Made by a program: the position numbers and the translations under genes
Part shown: positions 12,232 through 21,070 of the stretch, piece by piece
Layout: each line of letters begins with the position of its first letter
Position numbering within the stretch: the stretch's first letter is position 1
Notes under the pieces: generated by a model
Told to the model about the DNA's origin: nothing
What the model saw: only the letters and a program-made list of their open reading frames with translations
The model's database searches: none
NCBI RefSeq assembly: GCF_021869535.1
Contig: NW_026262712.1
Coordinates: forward strand, 113,023,640-113,087,639
From: Mytilus californianus
Lineage: Eukaryota; Mollusca; Bivalvia; Mytilida; Mytilidae
Direction of reading: 5' to 3'
DNA length: 64,000 nucleotides

Positions 12232-12656
12232 CTGAAAAAATATCTGAAAAACGTAAAATTGCAATAACATTTTATATACATATACAGAGGACGAATTATT
12301 AGCATATTTCAGATTTCTATACACAGTAAAATATAATATATATTCAAATATTTCAACGCCAGCTACAATATCTTTATAGATACTAGGGCCATAAACTGTA
12401 AAACAAATTACCATGCCTGCTAAAATATCATTATAGATACTAGGGCCATGTCAAATAAAAAACCAAGCCTGCTACAATATCATTACCGATACTAGGGCCA
12501 TGTCAACATAAACACCCATGCCTGCTACAATATACATATACTAGGGCCATGTCACAAACAGACCATGACTGCTACAATATATCTATATATATATTAGGGC
12601 CATGTCACAAACAGACCATGCCTGCTAAAATATATCTATATATATTAGGGCCATGT
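12232..12656 (-). repeat. Inter-ORF region with six-unit minisatellite, probable intron
   Basis: Between the recombinase and RT ORFs lie six degenerate units of about 45-57 bp (12359-12656), each with 'ctgctacaatat', then 'tactagggccatgtca' on the plus strand. The last unit touches the RT stop codon. On the coding strand the region ends in two pyrimidine-rich CAG sites (near 12241-12246 and 12232-12234) that could be 3' splice sites. I cannot name the 5' splice site with confidence; GTAAT-type candidates lie near 12409 and 12485. Confidence 0.65.
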
Positions 12657-15092
12657 CTAAGATGCATCTAGCAAAACAGCCAAAACTGGCGAACCAAACG
12701 GTTCAATTCCGAATATCGTATTCTTATTCGAACCTTGCTTATAAATACCATCAGTATTTTTAAACACAATAACATCTTTTACATAATCTTGATAAATCAG
12801 ATGTTTATCGAATATCAAAGGCCAGAATGCAGCAGAAATCCACTTAGGCACAACTAACGTGCCTCGAGCTTTACAAGCTATAATGTGTTTAATCGATCGT
12901 ATCACAAGATTAATTGGTGGAACTAGCCAATTATTTTCATTGGTCCAAACTTGAGAAAATGCATCAACTGCTTCAGAATCAGGTTGCCAAAATAAGGAGT
13001 TAAATCTCATAACTTTTCTATTTTCGACACTTGCAAACCTGTCAATCGAATAAGGACCCCACATATCATTTAAAAAATTGAAAAATATATGTGTGACTCC
13101 CCAGTCCTCGAAATCAACCATTTTGCTGATATAATCAGCCTTTTCATTTTCTTTTCTGGGAATCCATTGAATGTCAATTGATATTCCTTTTTGAATGCAA
13201 AATGAAAAAATAGATTTTGCTATAACATGAAGATTTTCTTTCATACTTCCCGAATTAACAATTTTGACACAATTTTGATTGTCAGTAAACCACTTTATAG
13301 TTTTTCCTGTGAAACTATTCTTAAAAGAAAAAAGGGCCAACTCTATAGCTTTCAGCTCTCTCCATGTGGAGCTTTGTACCGTTTCACTACATGTCCACAT
13401 CTTATGGAAAATCTTATTTTCTAATTCAACGGTGTATGCACCAGCGGCAATATTACTAGCATCTGAGTATATGACAACAGAAGATTTACTGTAATGACAT
13501 AAATTACGATAGTTAATCATGGTGACATTTTCTAACCAGAACTTTAACTCTGATAAAACCTCGACGGGTTTGTACCCTGTAATGGGAATATCCCACCCAA
13601 TTCTACTTTCAATTTCCATGTAACAGAACTTTGACATAATTCTAGCCACATTTCCGATTACGGGAGTCATAGAAATAATTCTACCTACAACCTGAGCTAA
13701 AGATCTAGCTGTAACATAGGGAAATTTAGCCAAAATTACATTCAATGAGAAAATCAAATCGTCAACTCGACGTTGAGTAATAGATAATTTGTATTCTTTC
13801 GAGTTCCAAACTATTCCCAACCATTCTAACTCGGTAACAGGTTTAAAAACAGACTTCTCCTCGTTAATAAGGAAACCAGCATCAATCAAAGACCTTTTTA
13901 CGAAGGACGATTGCTCATTACATGTATTTTCATCTGGACTCATGCCAAATCCATCATCTAAATACAAAACAACTTTTATACCGTTTCCACGCCAAAATTT
14001 TACTAGTGGCCTCAAACATTTAGTAAAAATGTACGGACCGGTAGTAATTCCGAAAGTTAAAACAGTATAGCAATAAAATTGACCTTCCCACTGAAAACCT
14101 AAGAAAGTCTGTTGCTGTGAGCATATGTCTAAGTGAAAATAACCAGATTTTAAATCAAACTTAAACAGATACATATCTTTGTCAAAATATTGTATAGCTA
14201 ACTTCCAATCCTCAAATTTTATTTTTTCGCGCTTTATGTGTTTATTCAATTGACTCATATCTAAAATAAGTCGTTTCTTACCGGACTTTTGAGTAGCAAC
14301 ACTCAATGGATTTACCACATATGGTTGAAAAGGCACTTTAATTACGCAACCTATTTGAACTAAATCTTCAATTGACTTTGTGACAAATTCAGTATTCTGC
14401 CGTGCTGATCTATTATTTCTGTGGTACATTTTAAAAGGTGTATCTATAAATGGAATAACATAACCATTTTTTATTGTATCAAGCACAAAAGGACAAGCAC
14501 CTATATTTTCCCAATACTTTACATGACAAGCTAATCTACCTTTCACCCCTTTAAATTTATCATATGACTGACAATTTTCAAAATATTGAACTTGATCTAA
14601 AAAAGACTCTATATAATCGTTATCAACAAAACATGTAGAAAATTGGTCATTAATAGTGTCTAAATACTTATCATTCACAATGACTGGAGAGTGACGTGCA
14701 GGCCCTACTTTACTACTTCTGGTAGGTTGTGGAGTTGCTGTTGGATGACCTGAGACTGGCGAGAAGAGGACAGTTTTTTCTCCAGTGGCCTTGTTGCTTG
14801 CAGTAGTGGCACGTGTCGATTGAGCAAGGCTCACGCCTTGCGAAGCTCCCACGAAAGGGCTGTTGCTGATTACGTTGATAATGCTGAGCGTAAGCAGGGT
14901 TACCATAAGATTCCGCAGGTTGTTGACGAGGCGGATTTTTTGGGTAAGGTTGCTGGCGAGATTTTGACTTCTCCTTGGAGGTACGGATAGCTCTGGTCTC
15001 AGCTTGTCGTATCTTTCTCTCATCTTCAGAATCTGAAGCCACGGCATTGGATTCGTATTCCCTAACGGTTCCCCAACCAGCAGGGGAAGCAT
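12657..15092 (-). CDS. Reverse transcriptase / RNase H of Ngaro-like element
   Basis: An 811-codon ORF that copies element RNA to DNA and degrades the RNA. RT spans about residues 205-440: D313 in FDLKSGYFHLD, the LTFGITTGP block, and the YLDD box at 377-380. RNase H spans about 538-660 with D544 (IYSDAS), E579 (WREL), D604 (FTDNQ) and D653 (NEKADYISK). After it comes the module typical of DIRS/Ngaro elements, DRFAS at 684-688 with FNSLFWQP, DAFSQVW and NWLVPP. The first ~126 codons overlap the gag-like ORF in the +1 frame and look non-conserved, so the functional product probably begins near 14713, through frameshifting or internal initiation. Stop TAG at 12657-12659. No methylase or protease domain seen. 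Plus-strand open frames inside it are shadows. Confidence 0.93.
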   Translation of the reverse strand: MLPLLVGEPLGNTNPMPWLQILKMRERYDKLRPELSVPPRRSQNLASNLTQKIRLVNNLRNLMVTLLTLSIINVISNSPFVGASQGVSLAQSTRATTASNKATGEKTVLFSPVSGHPTATPQPTRSSKVGPARHSPVIVNDKYLDTINDQFSTCFVDNDYIESFLDQVQYFENCQSYDKFKGVKGRLACHVKYWENIGACPFVLDTIKNGYVIPFIDTPFKMYHRNNRSARQNTEFVTKSIEDLVQIGCVIKVPFQPYVVNPLSVATQKSGKKRLILDMSQLNKHIKREKIKFEDWKLAIQYFDKDMYLFKFDLKSGYFHLDICSQQQTFLGFQWEGQFYCYTVLTFGITTGPYIFTKCLRPLVKFWRGNGIKVVLYLDDGFGMSPDENTCNEQSSFVKRSLIDAGFLINEEKSVFKPVTELEWLGIVWNSKEYKLSITQRRVDDLIFSLNVILAKFPYVTARSLAQVVGRIISMTPVIGNVARIMSKFCYMEIESRIGWDIPITGYKPVEVLSELKFWLENVTMINYRNLCHYSKSSVVIYSDASNIAAGAYTVELENKIFHKMWTCSETVQSSTWRELKAIELALFSFKNSFTGKTIKWFTDNQNCVKIVNSGSMKENLHVIAKSIFSFCIQKGISIDIQWIPRKENEKADYISKMVDFEDWGVTHIFFNFLNDMWGPYSIDRFASVENRKVMRFNSLFWQPDSEAVDAFSQVWTNENNWLVPPINLVIRSIKHIIACKARGTLVVPKWISAAFWPLIFDKHLIYQDYVKDVIVFKNTDGIYKQGSNKNTIFGIEPFGSPVLAVLLDAS

Positions 15093-15489
15093 CAGCTATG
15101 CGTATTTTCTTATTACGGCTTTTGATCTTATCAGTTATGTCAAGAACTAATCTATAGGCTTGAGTATTGGAGTTAGGGATGAATTTTGAAAGTTTATTAA
15201 CAGTGTCTAATAATTCCTCGTTAAAGGTGTACTGAATTCTGTTTCCTTCCCCCTTAAATTTTAGAGTGACGTCCTCCTTAATTTTTCTCTTAAGGCAATC
15301 TTGTTCTTGTATGAGTTCAGATTTCAACTCACCTAACTTGCTGTCTAAAATTGTCTTAAAAAGCTCTACAGTATCTACCAAATCAGACGACTTATCAGCT
15401 GCTTTATGAATATTAGGTGGCGGTAAACTATTATCTCCTTCGAGTAGTATGTCTTCATTCAATTCCAGACGTGGAGAAGATTCGGACAT
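14713..15489 (-). CDS. Gag-like protein with CCHC zinc knuckle
   Basis: 258 residues. ATG at 15487-15489 lies 24 bp inside A1, so A1 would act as promoter and leader. Residues 35-105 are charged and helix-prone. A conserved-looking stretch at 128-170 (IRIADASPAGWGTVREYES, then an acidic DSEDE) resembles, from memory, gag-like ORFs of invertebrate Ngaro elements. Residues 175-225 are rich in Q, P, R and Y. A single zinc knuckle C227-x2-C230-x4-H235-x4-C240 near the C-terminus should bind element RNA. The last 380 bp overlap the RT ORF, which is in the +1 frame relative to this one. The role as a structural or RNA-binding protein follows from the family; no homologous capsid fold can be seen by eye. 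Confidence 0.85.
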   Translation of the reverse strand: MSESSPRLELNEDILLEGDNSLPPPNIHKAADKSSDLVDTVELFKTILDSKLGELKSELIQEQDCLKRKIKEDVTLKFKGEGNRIQYTFNEELLDTVNKLSKFIPNSNTQAYRLVLDITDKIKSRNKKIRIADASPAGWGTVREYESNAVASDSEDERKIRQAETRAIRTSKEKSKSRQQPYPKNPPRQQPAESYGNPAYAQHYQRNQQQPFRGSFARREPCSIDTCHYCKQQGHWRKNCPLLASLRSSNSNSTTYQK

Positions 15490-15512
15490 TTTACCAAGTG
15501 GCGATTTAAGAA

Positions 15513-15740
15513 AAAACGAACCTTTCTGTCGGATAGGCGAACCTCGAATGACAATTCTAGATATCTTATTATAATTTTAGCGCTAAAATTCTAGCATGAA
15601 GTTATCATGATTGATATAACTTAAACCGGTAATAACTTACTGATGGTCCAATCAAATTAAACATAAACATGTTTTGATTTAAACACACGTGTTAAAAGTA
15701 AACAAATACACGTGTTCCCGAGTAACCTTTATAAATACAT
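15513..15740 (-). promoter_or_regulatory. Split direct repeat A1, likely promoter/leader
   Basis: 228 bp at the 5' end of the element. In coding orientation it opens with TTTATAAAGG (TATA-like; core at 15727-15733), followed by two CACGTG palindromes (15709-15714 and 15686-15691), then the 18-nt perfect palindrome AATTTTAGCGCTAAAATT (15573-15590). The gag ATG follows 24 bp after its inner end. Promoter function is inferred from position; the sites themselves are seen. Confidence 0.7.
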
Positions 15741-15890
15741 TGTATATCAACTCTTTAAAATATGTAGTAGATTTTTGATTTTCAAATATTTTGGCCAAGA
15801 GCATAACGCAAAAGACTTTAATTAGTGGAACGCTCACCTGATGCAGTAAAATTGGTACCATTAATGTTATGATAGTTTCATGGTGATGAC
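15741..15890 (+). repeat. Flank of insertion: family C fragment
   Basis: 'gattttcaaatattttggcc' followed by 'cgctcacctgatgcagtaaaattggtaccattaatgtt' matches 27285-27380 ('gattttcaaatattttggct', 'gcgcatctggtgcaataaaa', 'gtaccgttaatgtt'). It lies just outside the retrotransposon. 15891-16181 shows nothing. Confidence 0.6.
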
Positions 15891-16181
15891 CGATCAGTCA
15901 TGAAACTGTCATTTGGTAAAAACTGACATAAATTATAAACTATATTCAACAACACTGTTAAACTGTTTCAAAGTATACATCGGGGTTTCATTTTTACTCT
16001 TAATTTGAAATGTATTCTTTCACTTATATTTATAATACGTGTTTGTGCAAAACTTATTAAATTAATACAATTGCTCTATTTTAGAAATTATAGGGTAGAA
16101 TGATATATTTTTTATATGTCCTGGTAATATTTTATTTATTTGTATTAAACAAATTTGAAATTGTCTTCAATTTGAAATTTG

Positions 16182-16778
16182 TTAAGGTGGATGGGGAGTC
16201 TTAATGAAAATCCATAGAATTTTTTTAATAATTTGTTAAAATGTAGTTTTTATCATGCTTTTTTCCAAAATATAATAAAAAGTATGGGTCACCGGACTTT
16301 TTTTCACGCTACAGGTTGTGCAAAATTGTCAGATTTTGTATAGATTATGCATGGAAAATCCAATTTTGTGGGATAAAAAGAAAACTACACCATAGAATTT
16401 TAAGATAAACTGTGAGAAGATAGCTCTTATAACATACTTTCAGATAAGAAAAAGAAAAAAAAGTCACCGGACTTGTTTTCTTGCTACATATTGAAATAGT
16501 TAAATTATCAACACTTTCTATTATAAAAAACACTTTATCTGAGTTATCTCCCTTATCTGGCAAAGTTGAAAAAAATGAATCAAAGAAAAATATTGTGTTT
16601 TTTTAGAAAATACAGCCGTACATATGATAAAACACATAATTTTCTATATTAACATAAAAAGTCTTACACATGAATTACATACTACTCTCAAAATTTGCAC
16701 ATTTCATTAAAGATCTAGACCAATTGTTATCTGCTACTTCAAAATCCAAGATGGAGGAAGACGCCCCAGCCACCTTAA
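16182..16778. mobile_element. MITE-like element with TTAA-flanked inverted ends (family G)
   Basis: The core at 16186-16774 (589 bp) is bounded by TTAA on both sides (16182-16185 and 16775-16778). The left end GGTGGATGGGGAGTC pairs with the right end read in reverse, GGTGGCTGGGGCGTC (13 of 15). It has no transposase ORF. A diverged copy in the same orientation is at 35078-35669, sharing 'agtatgggtcacc', 'ttttgtatagattat', 'cttgttttcttgctaca' and 'atccaagatgg'. TTAA target duplications suggest piggyBac-type mobilisation, an inference from the target site only. Confidence 0.75.
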
Positions 16779-16929
16779 TAACCATTACCTCACAAAACAA
16801 TATGATAATTATTGCTTTAACCACCACTATAACTCCTACTTATGCTATAGAGTTGAAAATATAAAAGATTTGAAAAAATATGTTTGGTAATTGGAATTAT
16901 TTTTTACAGGCAATTGATTATTAAACGTC

Positions 16930-17365
16930 TCAAATATTGTAATGATGAGTCTTGTTTACACGAAACGCCAGTTTGATGTACTAAACTATAAGCCTTGTAT
17001 CTTTGAGGACTTTTATCAACCACTAAAACAATACTACTGCTGAAGAAAGTTTCGTCCCCAAGGGCATCATAGGTATCATGATTACATGAAATTCATTTAA
17101 ACGATCATTTTCTGTAAATTATTGTTAATAAAGTTTCAGATTTCAATCGAAACCCATAGATTTTTTTACCCTAGCCATATAAGGCTTAGGCCAAATTTTG
17201 TACAACTTTTTTGAATTTTTGGTTTTAAATCCTCCTCGCCGTTTTTATTGATTTGATCTTCCGAGTTCCTGCTGTTTTTATTCAAGAGCCACATATGAGT
17301 TCTATGTAGACGAACCGTGCATTTGGCGTACATAATTGTAAGCCAGGCATGACCAGCAACTAGCA
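16930..17365 (+). repeat. Family C repeat copies
   Basis: Two adjacent related pieces: 'acacgaaacgccagtttgatg' near 16958, and 'tatgtagacgaaccgtgcatttggcgtacataatt' at 17302-17336. Other members are at 39405-39600, 50670-50765 and 58020-58230, with a reverse copy at 20955-21070. No coding capacity. Confidence 0.65.
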
Positions 17366-18569
17366 TTAGGCTTCATTTTAGAGTATCTCTATTTTAATAT
17401 CTGATAGACAATGTGCAATAAAAAAACAATAAGTAAAATAGTCTTTTCATAATGACAATTTTGATTTTTTTATATTTTTTATCGGCTGGAATTTCCACTT
17501 GATATGCATTTGAATATCACGTGATTTTAAAGTTTGATTTGCATATCATGTGATTATCTTATTTACTTCCTGGGTTTATAATTAAATTTGTATATACAAA
17601 AACCTGCTGAAATTGTATTTTATCTTAAAGAAAAAACTTAAGTGCCTTATACTGGGAAATCCAAAAAAAAATGTCTTGAAGTAGCTTATCTCAACGTTTA
17701 TGCTACATTACGTTTTTACATCTTAACAGATGCTTAGGGAAGTATTTGGTTATAAACAAAACATGACAGAATCTTTTCATACTTTGACAAAGTAGTAAAT
17801 GATCACGTATGTCAGTCTTCGCGAGACTTCTGTGTCGGCATATAAAGTCCAAATTTTGAAACATCACTTTGATTACCCATTTGTCCGACAAGAAAGTGAA
17901 AACCCTAAAAATGTAAGGAAATAAGTCATGGAACACATATTTTAAAGATTGTTTGTTCCAAAAAAAGAGTAAAAGTTGATTTTAACATTACAAAAAACCC
18001 TAGCAAAAATCATTCTGTTTCCTATAGATGACTTTTTGTGTTTTCCGTCGTCGACTTGCTGTCTCATTGAATATAAATCCAAGCGATTTTAATTATAAAT
18101 AATAGAAATAGTAAAAAGTGTCTTTTTAATTTCTATTAAAACATTTGGAATCTGGAATTAGAAAATACTTGAGAAGTTCAAATATGTAACTTTATCCCTA
18201 GTTTGTGTTGTTCTAAATATTTTAATAAAGATACTGATATTTAAGTAGGATGCTATCGTTAGTTTTGAAGATAATGCAGGGCGAGTATGTTTGTACTAAT
18301 ATCAACTGTTGCAATATATCTGATAGGTCAGTTGTACTGTATCTATACATTAAACGACTTATATTTGTTTGATTTTTTTTAGTTGCAAGTAGGTATTAAA
18401 TTTGTATGGATGGTTTACCAAGTCCTCAGCTACAAGTACAAATTCTACCACTCCCTTCAGGACTTTAAGATTGTACTACTGATCTTACATAATACATCTG
18501 TATATAGAGATTAAAGTAACAGCTACGAAATACCAAACGAACAATACCAAGTAAATGAAAAGTAATATA
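17366..18569. other. Non-coding stretch
   Basis: No gene seen. A short imperfect repeat lies at about 17497-17555 ('ttgatatgcatttgaatatcacgtgatt' and 'ttgatttgcatatcatgtgatt'). Confidence 0.5.
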
Positions 18570-18780
18570 AGAATATAGAAGAAGACAAGGACGTTGATGC
18601 ATAGACAACCGCATGTCTTTTAACAATGAACAAAACCCATACCGTATAGTACGTTATAAACTGTCCCATTGTGTTCAAATGTGAAACAACTCGAAAGGGA
18701 AAATCAAACGGACTGATTAATGTATGCTAAATACAATAAACTAAAAACAAGTGTGACAGACAGCAACCTACGATAAAAAT
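18570..18780 (+). repeat. Family A variant
   Basis: Carries 'aacaatgaacaaaacccataccgtatag' and 'gggaaaatcaaacggactgatt', variants of the A block at 20755-20890. The ends are indistinct. Confidence 0.55.
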
Positions 18781-18879
18781 TAAGGCTACAGTAATTAACC
18801 GATGTTCAAATCTCGTAAATCGATTAAAAAGAGACAAACCAAAGTGACAAACAAGAATCGCATGAGGTTCAAAAAGACA

Positions 18880-19250
18880 GAATTAGCTAGCCATAAAACC
18901 AGGTTCAACTCACCACTTTTTCTTAAAATTTCCTGTACCAAGTCAGGAATATGGCAGTTGTTATCAAATAGTTCGTTTCTATGTATGTTGGCGTTTGTTT
19001 TTGTTGCAATTCAGTGTTTCTGTTGTTCCGTTGTTTTCCTCTTATAGTTGATGTGTTTCCCTCGGTTTTAGTTTGTAACCCGGATTTGTTTTCTCTCAAT
19101 CGATTTAGGACTTTTGAACAGCGGTATACTACTGTTGCCTTTATTAACAGACAGATTCTTAACCTTAGACAGGCACATAAAGAAGGTGGCGATGTTAATC
19201 ATGCTTGTGAGCGCTCAACCCATGCACGTTTTATATGCTGTAATTAATTC
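18880..19250 (+). repeat. Family B variant tail
   Basis: 'ctagccataaaaccaggttcaac', 'accaagtcaggaatatggc', then a second tail with 'ttctgttgttccgttgttttcc' and 'gaacagcggtatactactg'. A shortened relative of that second tail occurs at 23405-23525. Short open frames here follow the repeat and are not genes. Confidence 0.65.
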
Positions 19251-19399
19251 TACGTTACTGAATTCAATGATCACGACACGTATATCTTAAATAACTTTCA
19301 CCAGGTACGCGCTCGGCCCTTATTGTTTTGTATGTAAAAGACATATCACGCAGTGTTGTATAAAATCACAGGGTGTAACCTGATTTTATTTTCAGTATG

Positions 19400-19935
19400 A
19401 GTCAGAGTTCATTCAGACACTTGTCAACAACAAGAAGATCAAAGAAGCCACATCATCTATTTTCACATTAAGATATATTGATGATGCTCTTTCCATTAAC
19501 AATCCAAACTTTTCTGATTGGGTTCCATTAATATATCCGCCAGAACTAGAAATTAAAGAAACAACAGACACGGCTTCCTCTGCCTCATTTTTATACTTAT
19601 ACCTCGAATTTGACATAAGCGGTCATCTCAGTACAAGAATCTATGACAAACGAGATGATTTTAATTTTGAAATTATTAATTCCCCCCACCTTAGTAGCAA
19701 TATACCAACTTCACCTGCATATGGGATATACATTTTCCAACTCATTCGATATTCAAGAGCTTGCAGTTGCTACTTAGACTTTGTTCAACGTCACCAGTGT
19801 CTAAGCAGAAAGTTGATGAACCACTGATATGTCAAAGAACGTCTCGTCCTTTTTCTAAAAAAGTTCATCGGAAGATACCAAGACCTTGTTGATAAATATT
19901 CTATATCAACTTCACTAATAATACACGATGGTCTT
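19400..19935 (+). pseudogene. Reverse transcriptase fragment with YIDD box (family D)
   Basis: From about 19465 the plus strand reads RYIDDALSINNPNFSDWV, then YPPELEIKETTDTASSASF, YDKRDDFNFEIINSPHLSSN, and PAYGIYIFQLIRYSRACS. A stop follows at about 19826, inside the thumb region (KLMNH then stop), and readable homology resumes after it (KKFIGRYQDLVDKY). The catalytic YIDD is intact, but the N-terminal palm is missing and the frame is broken, so it is dead. It belongs to the same family as 27560-28480 and 43615-43800. The 67-codon minus-strand open frame here is its antisense shadow. Confidence 0.75.
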
Positions 19936-20044
19936 GAAATATAGATTCTAGGTACTGACGTTATTTATTATCTTAATAATGTGTTATATTATTCTTTTAT
20001 TTGTCTTTGTAAATCATTACTTTTACTGTTTAGTCTATTTTTTG

Positions 20045-20525
20045 GTAATATCCATTTGACGTGGCTCGGTACTTGTACATCCCGTCATTGTGTTGTGCTA
20101 TGGTAAATTTGTGTATTCTTGTCTTTCGTTTTTGCTAATGTGCTTTGTCTTTATGCCTTTTTGTTTGTCTTTGTTGACATATTTGCTTGTTTTTGTAGTG
20201 ATGAAGATTATAATACAATGTTGACTGCTGTACCTCTATTTTTGACATTTTTACCTATTATGGCGGTTTGTTTTGTTCACACATCGTTGTCAATATAATG
20301 GAATTTTATGCGACTGTCATACAAGTGAGAGGTTGAGCTAGCTATAAAACCAGGTTTAATCCACCATTTTCTACATAAGAAAATGCCTGTACCAAGTCAG
20401 GAATATGACGATTGTTATCCGTTCGTTTGATGTGATTGAGCTTTTGAATTTGCCATTTACTTAGGGACTTTCCGTTTAGAATTTTCTTCGGAGTTCGGTA
20501 TTTTTGTAATTTTACTTTTTACACA
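20045..20525 (+). repeat. 3' tail of family D element containing family B
   Basis: Follows the RT fragment in the same direction. The B block (20308-20520: 'gcgactgtcatacaagtgag', 'accaagtcaggaatatgac') is its distal part. The same 'tataatggaattttatgcgactgtcatac' join appears in reverse at 33790-33830, which supports B being the 3' end of one lineage of this retroelement. Confidence 0.6.
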
Positions 20526-20689
20526 AAAAGATTACAATGTGTTTTCTGTTCTTAATTAAATTGCTTATATTGATAATAGTGTTAACTTTTCATTTTTAAC
20601 AATTATAAATCTTATAAATAAGTGCATTTTACACTTGTCAGCTTATTATAACAGCCTAGAATGAATAAGTGCTACATGTATATAATTTA

Positions 20690-21070
20690 AAAGATATGTA
20701 TGATTGCCAATGAGACAACCCTCAACCATAGATAAAACGACGTAGAAGTTAACACCTATAGGTCACCGTACGGCCTTCAACAATGAGCAAAACGCATATC
20801 GCATAATAAGCTATATAAGGCCCCGAAATGACAAATGTAAAACTGTTCAAACGAGAAAACTAATGGCCTGATTTATGTACAAAACAATAAACGAAAACCA
20901 AATACGATATTCAGTAACAAACGACAACCAAGGAATTACAGGCTCCCGACTTGGGGCAGGTTTGTACGCCAGACGCGTGTTTCGTCTATAAAACACTCAC
21001 CAGTGACGCTCGAATCAAAAAGTTAAAAAGGCACAATAAAGTACAAAGTTGAAGAGCATTGACGACCCAA
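20690..21070 (+). repeat. Family A repeat joined to reverse family C
   Basis: Near-full A: 'gattgccaatgagacaaccc' (20702), 'ggtcaccgtacggccttcaacaatgag', 'ggccccgaaatgacaaatgtaaaac', 'gaattacaggctcccgacttgggg'. It runs straight into reverse family C ('gtacgccagacgcgtgtttcgtctataaa'). This is the best A reference copy in the window. Confidence 0.75.

Larger units (their letters stand above)
10537..15740 (-). mobile_element. Ngaro/PAT-type tyrosine-recombinase retrotransposon
   Basis: A 5,204-bp element read on the minus strand: A1 (15513-15740), gag-like ORF, RT/RNase H ORF, tyrosine recombinase ORF, B1 (11075-11176), A2 (10847-11074), a 208-bp spacer, B2 (10537-10638). Split direct repeats with a B1-A2 junction are the known hallmark of Ngaro and PAT elements; DIRS1 itself has inverted ends. 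No LTRs, DDE integrase or target-site duplication are visible. A1 and A2 differ at one base in 228 and B1 and B2 are identical. All three ORFs are open with catalytic motifs present, so it is probably young and may be mobile. Removing it brings 'tatctgcac' next to 'tgtatatcaac', with one or two T shared at the crossover. Subfamily was judged from structure and the module after RNase H, not from a tree. Confidence 0.93.

Noticed and set aside
13227-14070. Plus-strand ORFs of 65, 71 and 93 codons
   Set aside because: Antisense to the RT/RNase H ORF, which carries the conserved motifs.
10537-15740. LTR retrotransposon or DIRS1-type element with inverted ends
   Set aside because: No LTRs, no DDE integrase and no inverted terminal repeats; the direct split repeats and tyrosine recombinase fit Ngaro/PAT.
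19413-19616. Minus-strand 67-codon ORF
   Set aside because: Antisense of the RT fragment, whose plus strand shows YIDD and other motifs.
20690-20960. tRNA-derived SINE head in family A
   Set aside because: I could not find A and B box promoter motifs at proper spacing or a tRNA-like fold by eye.
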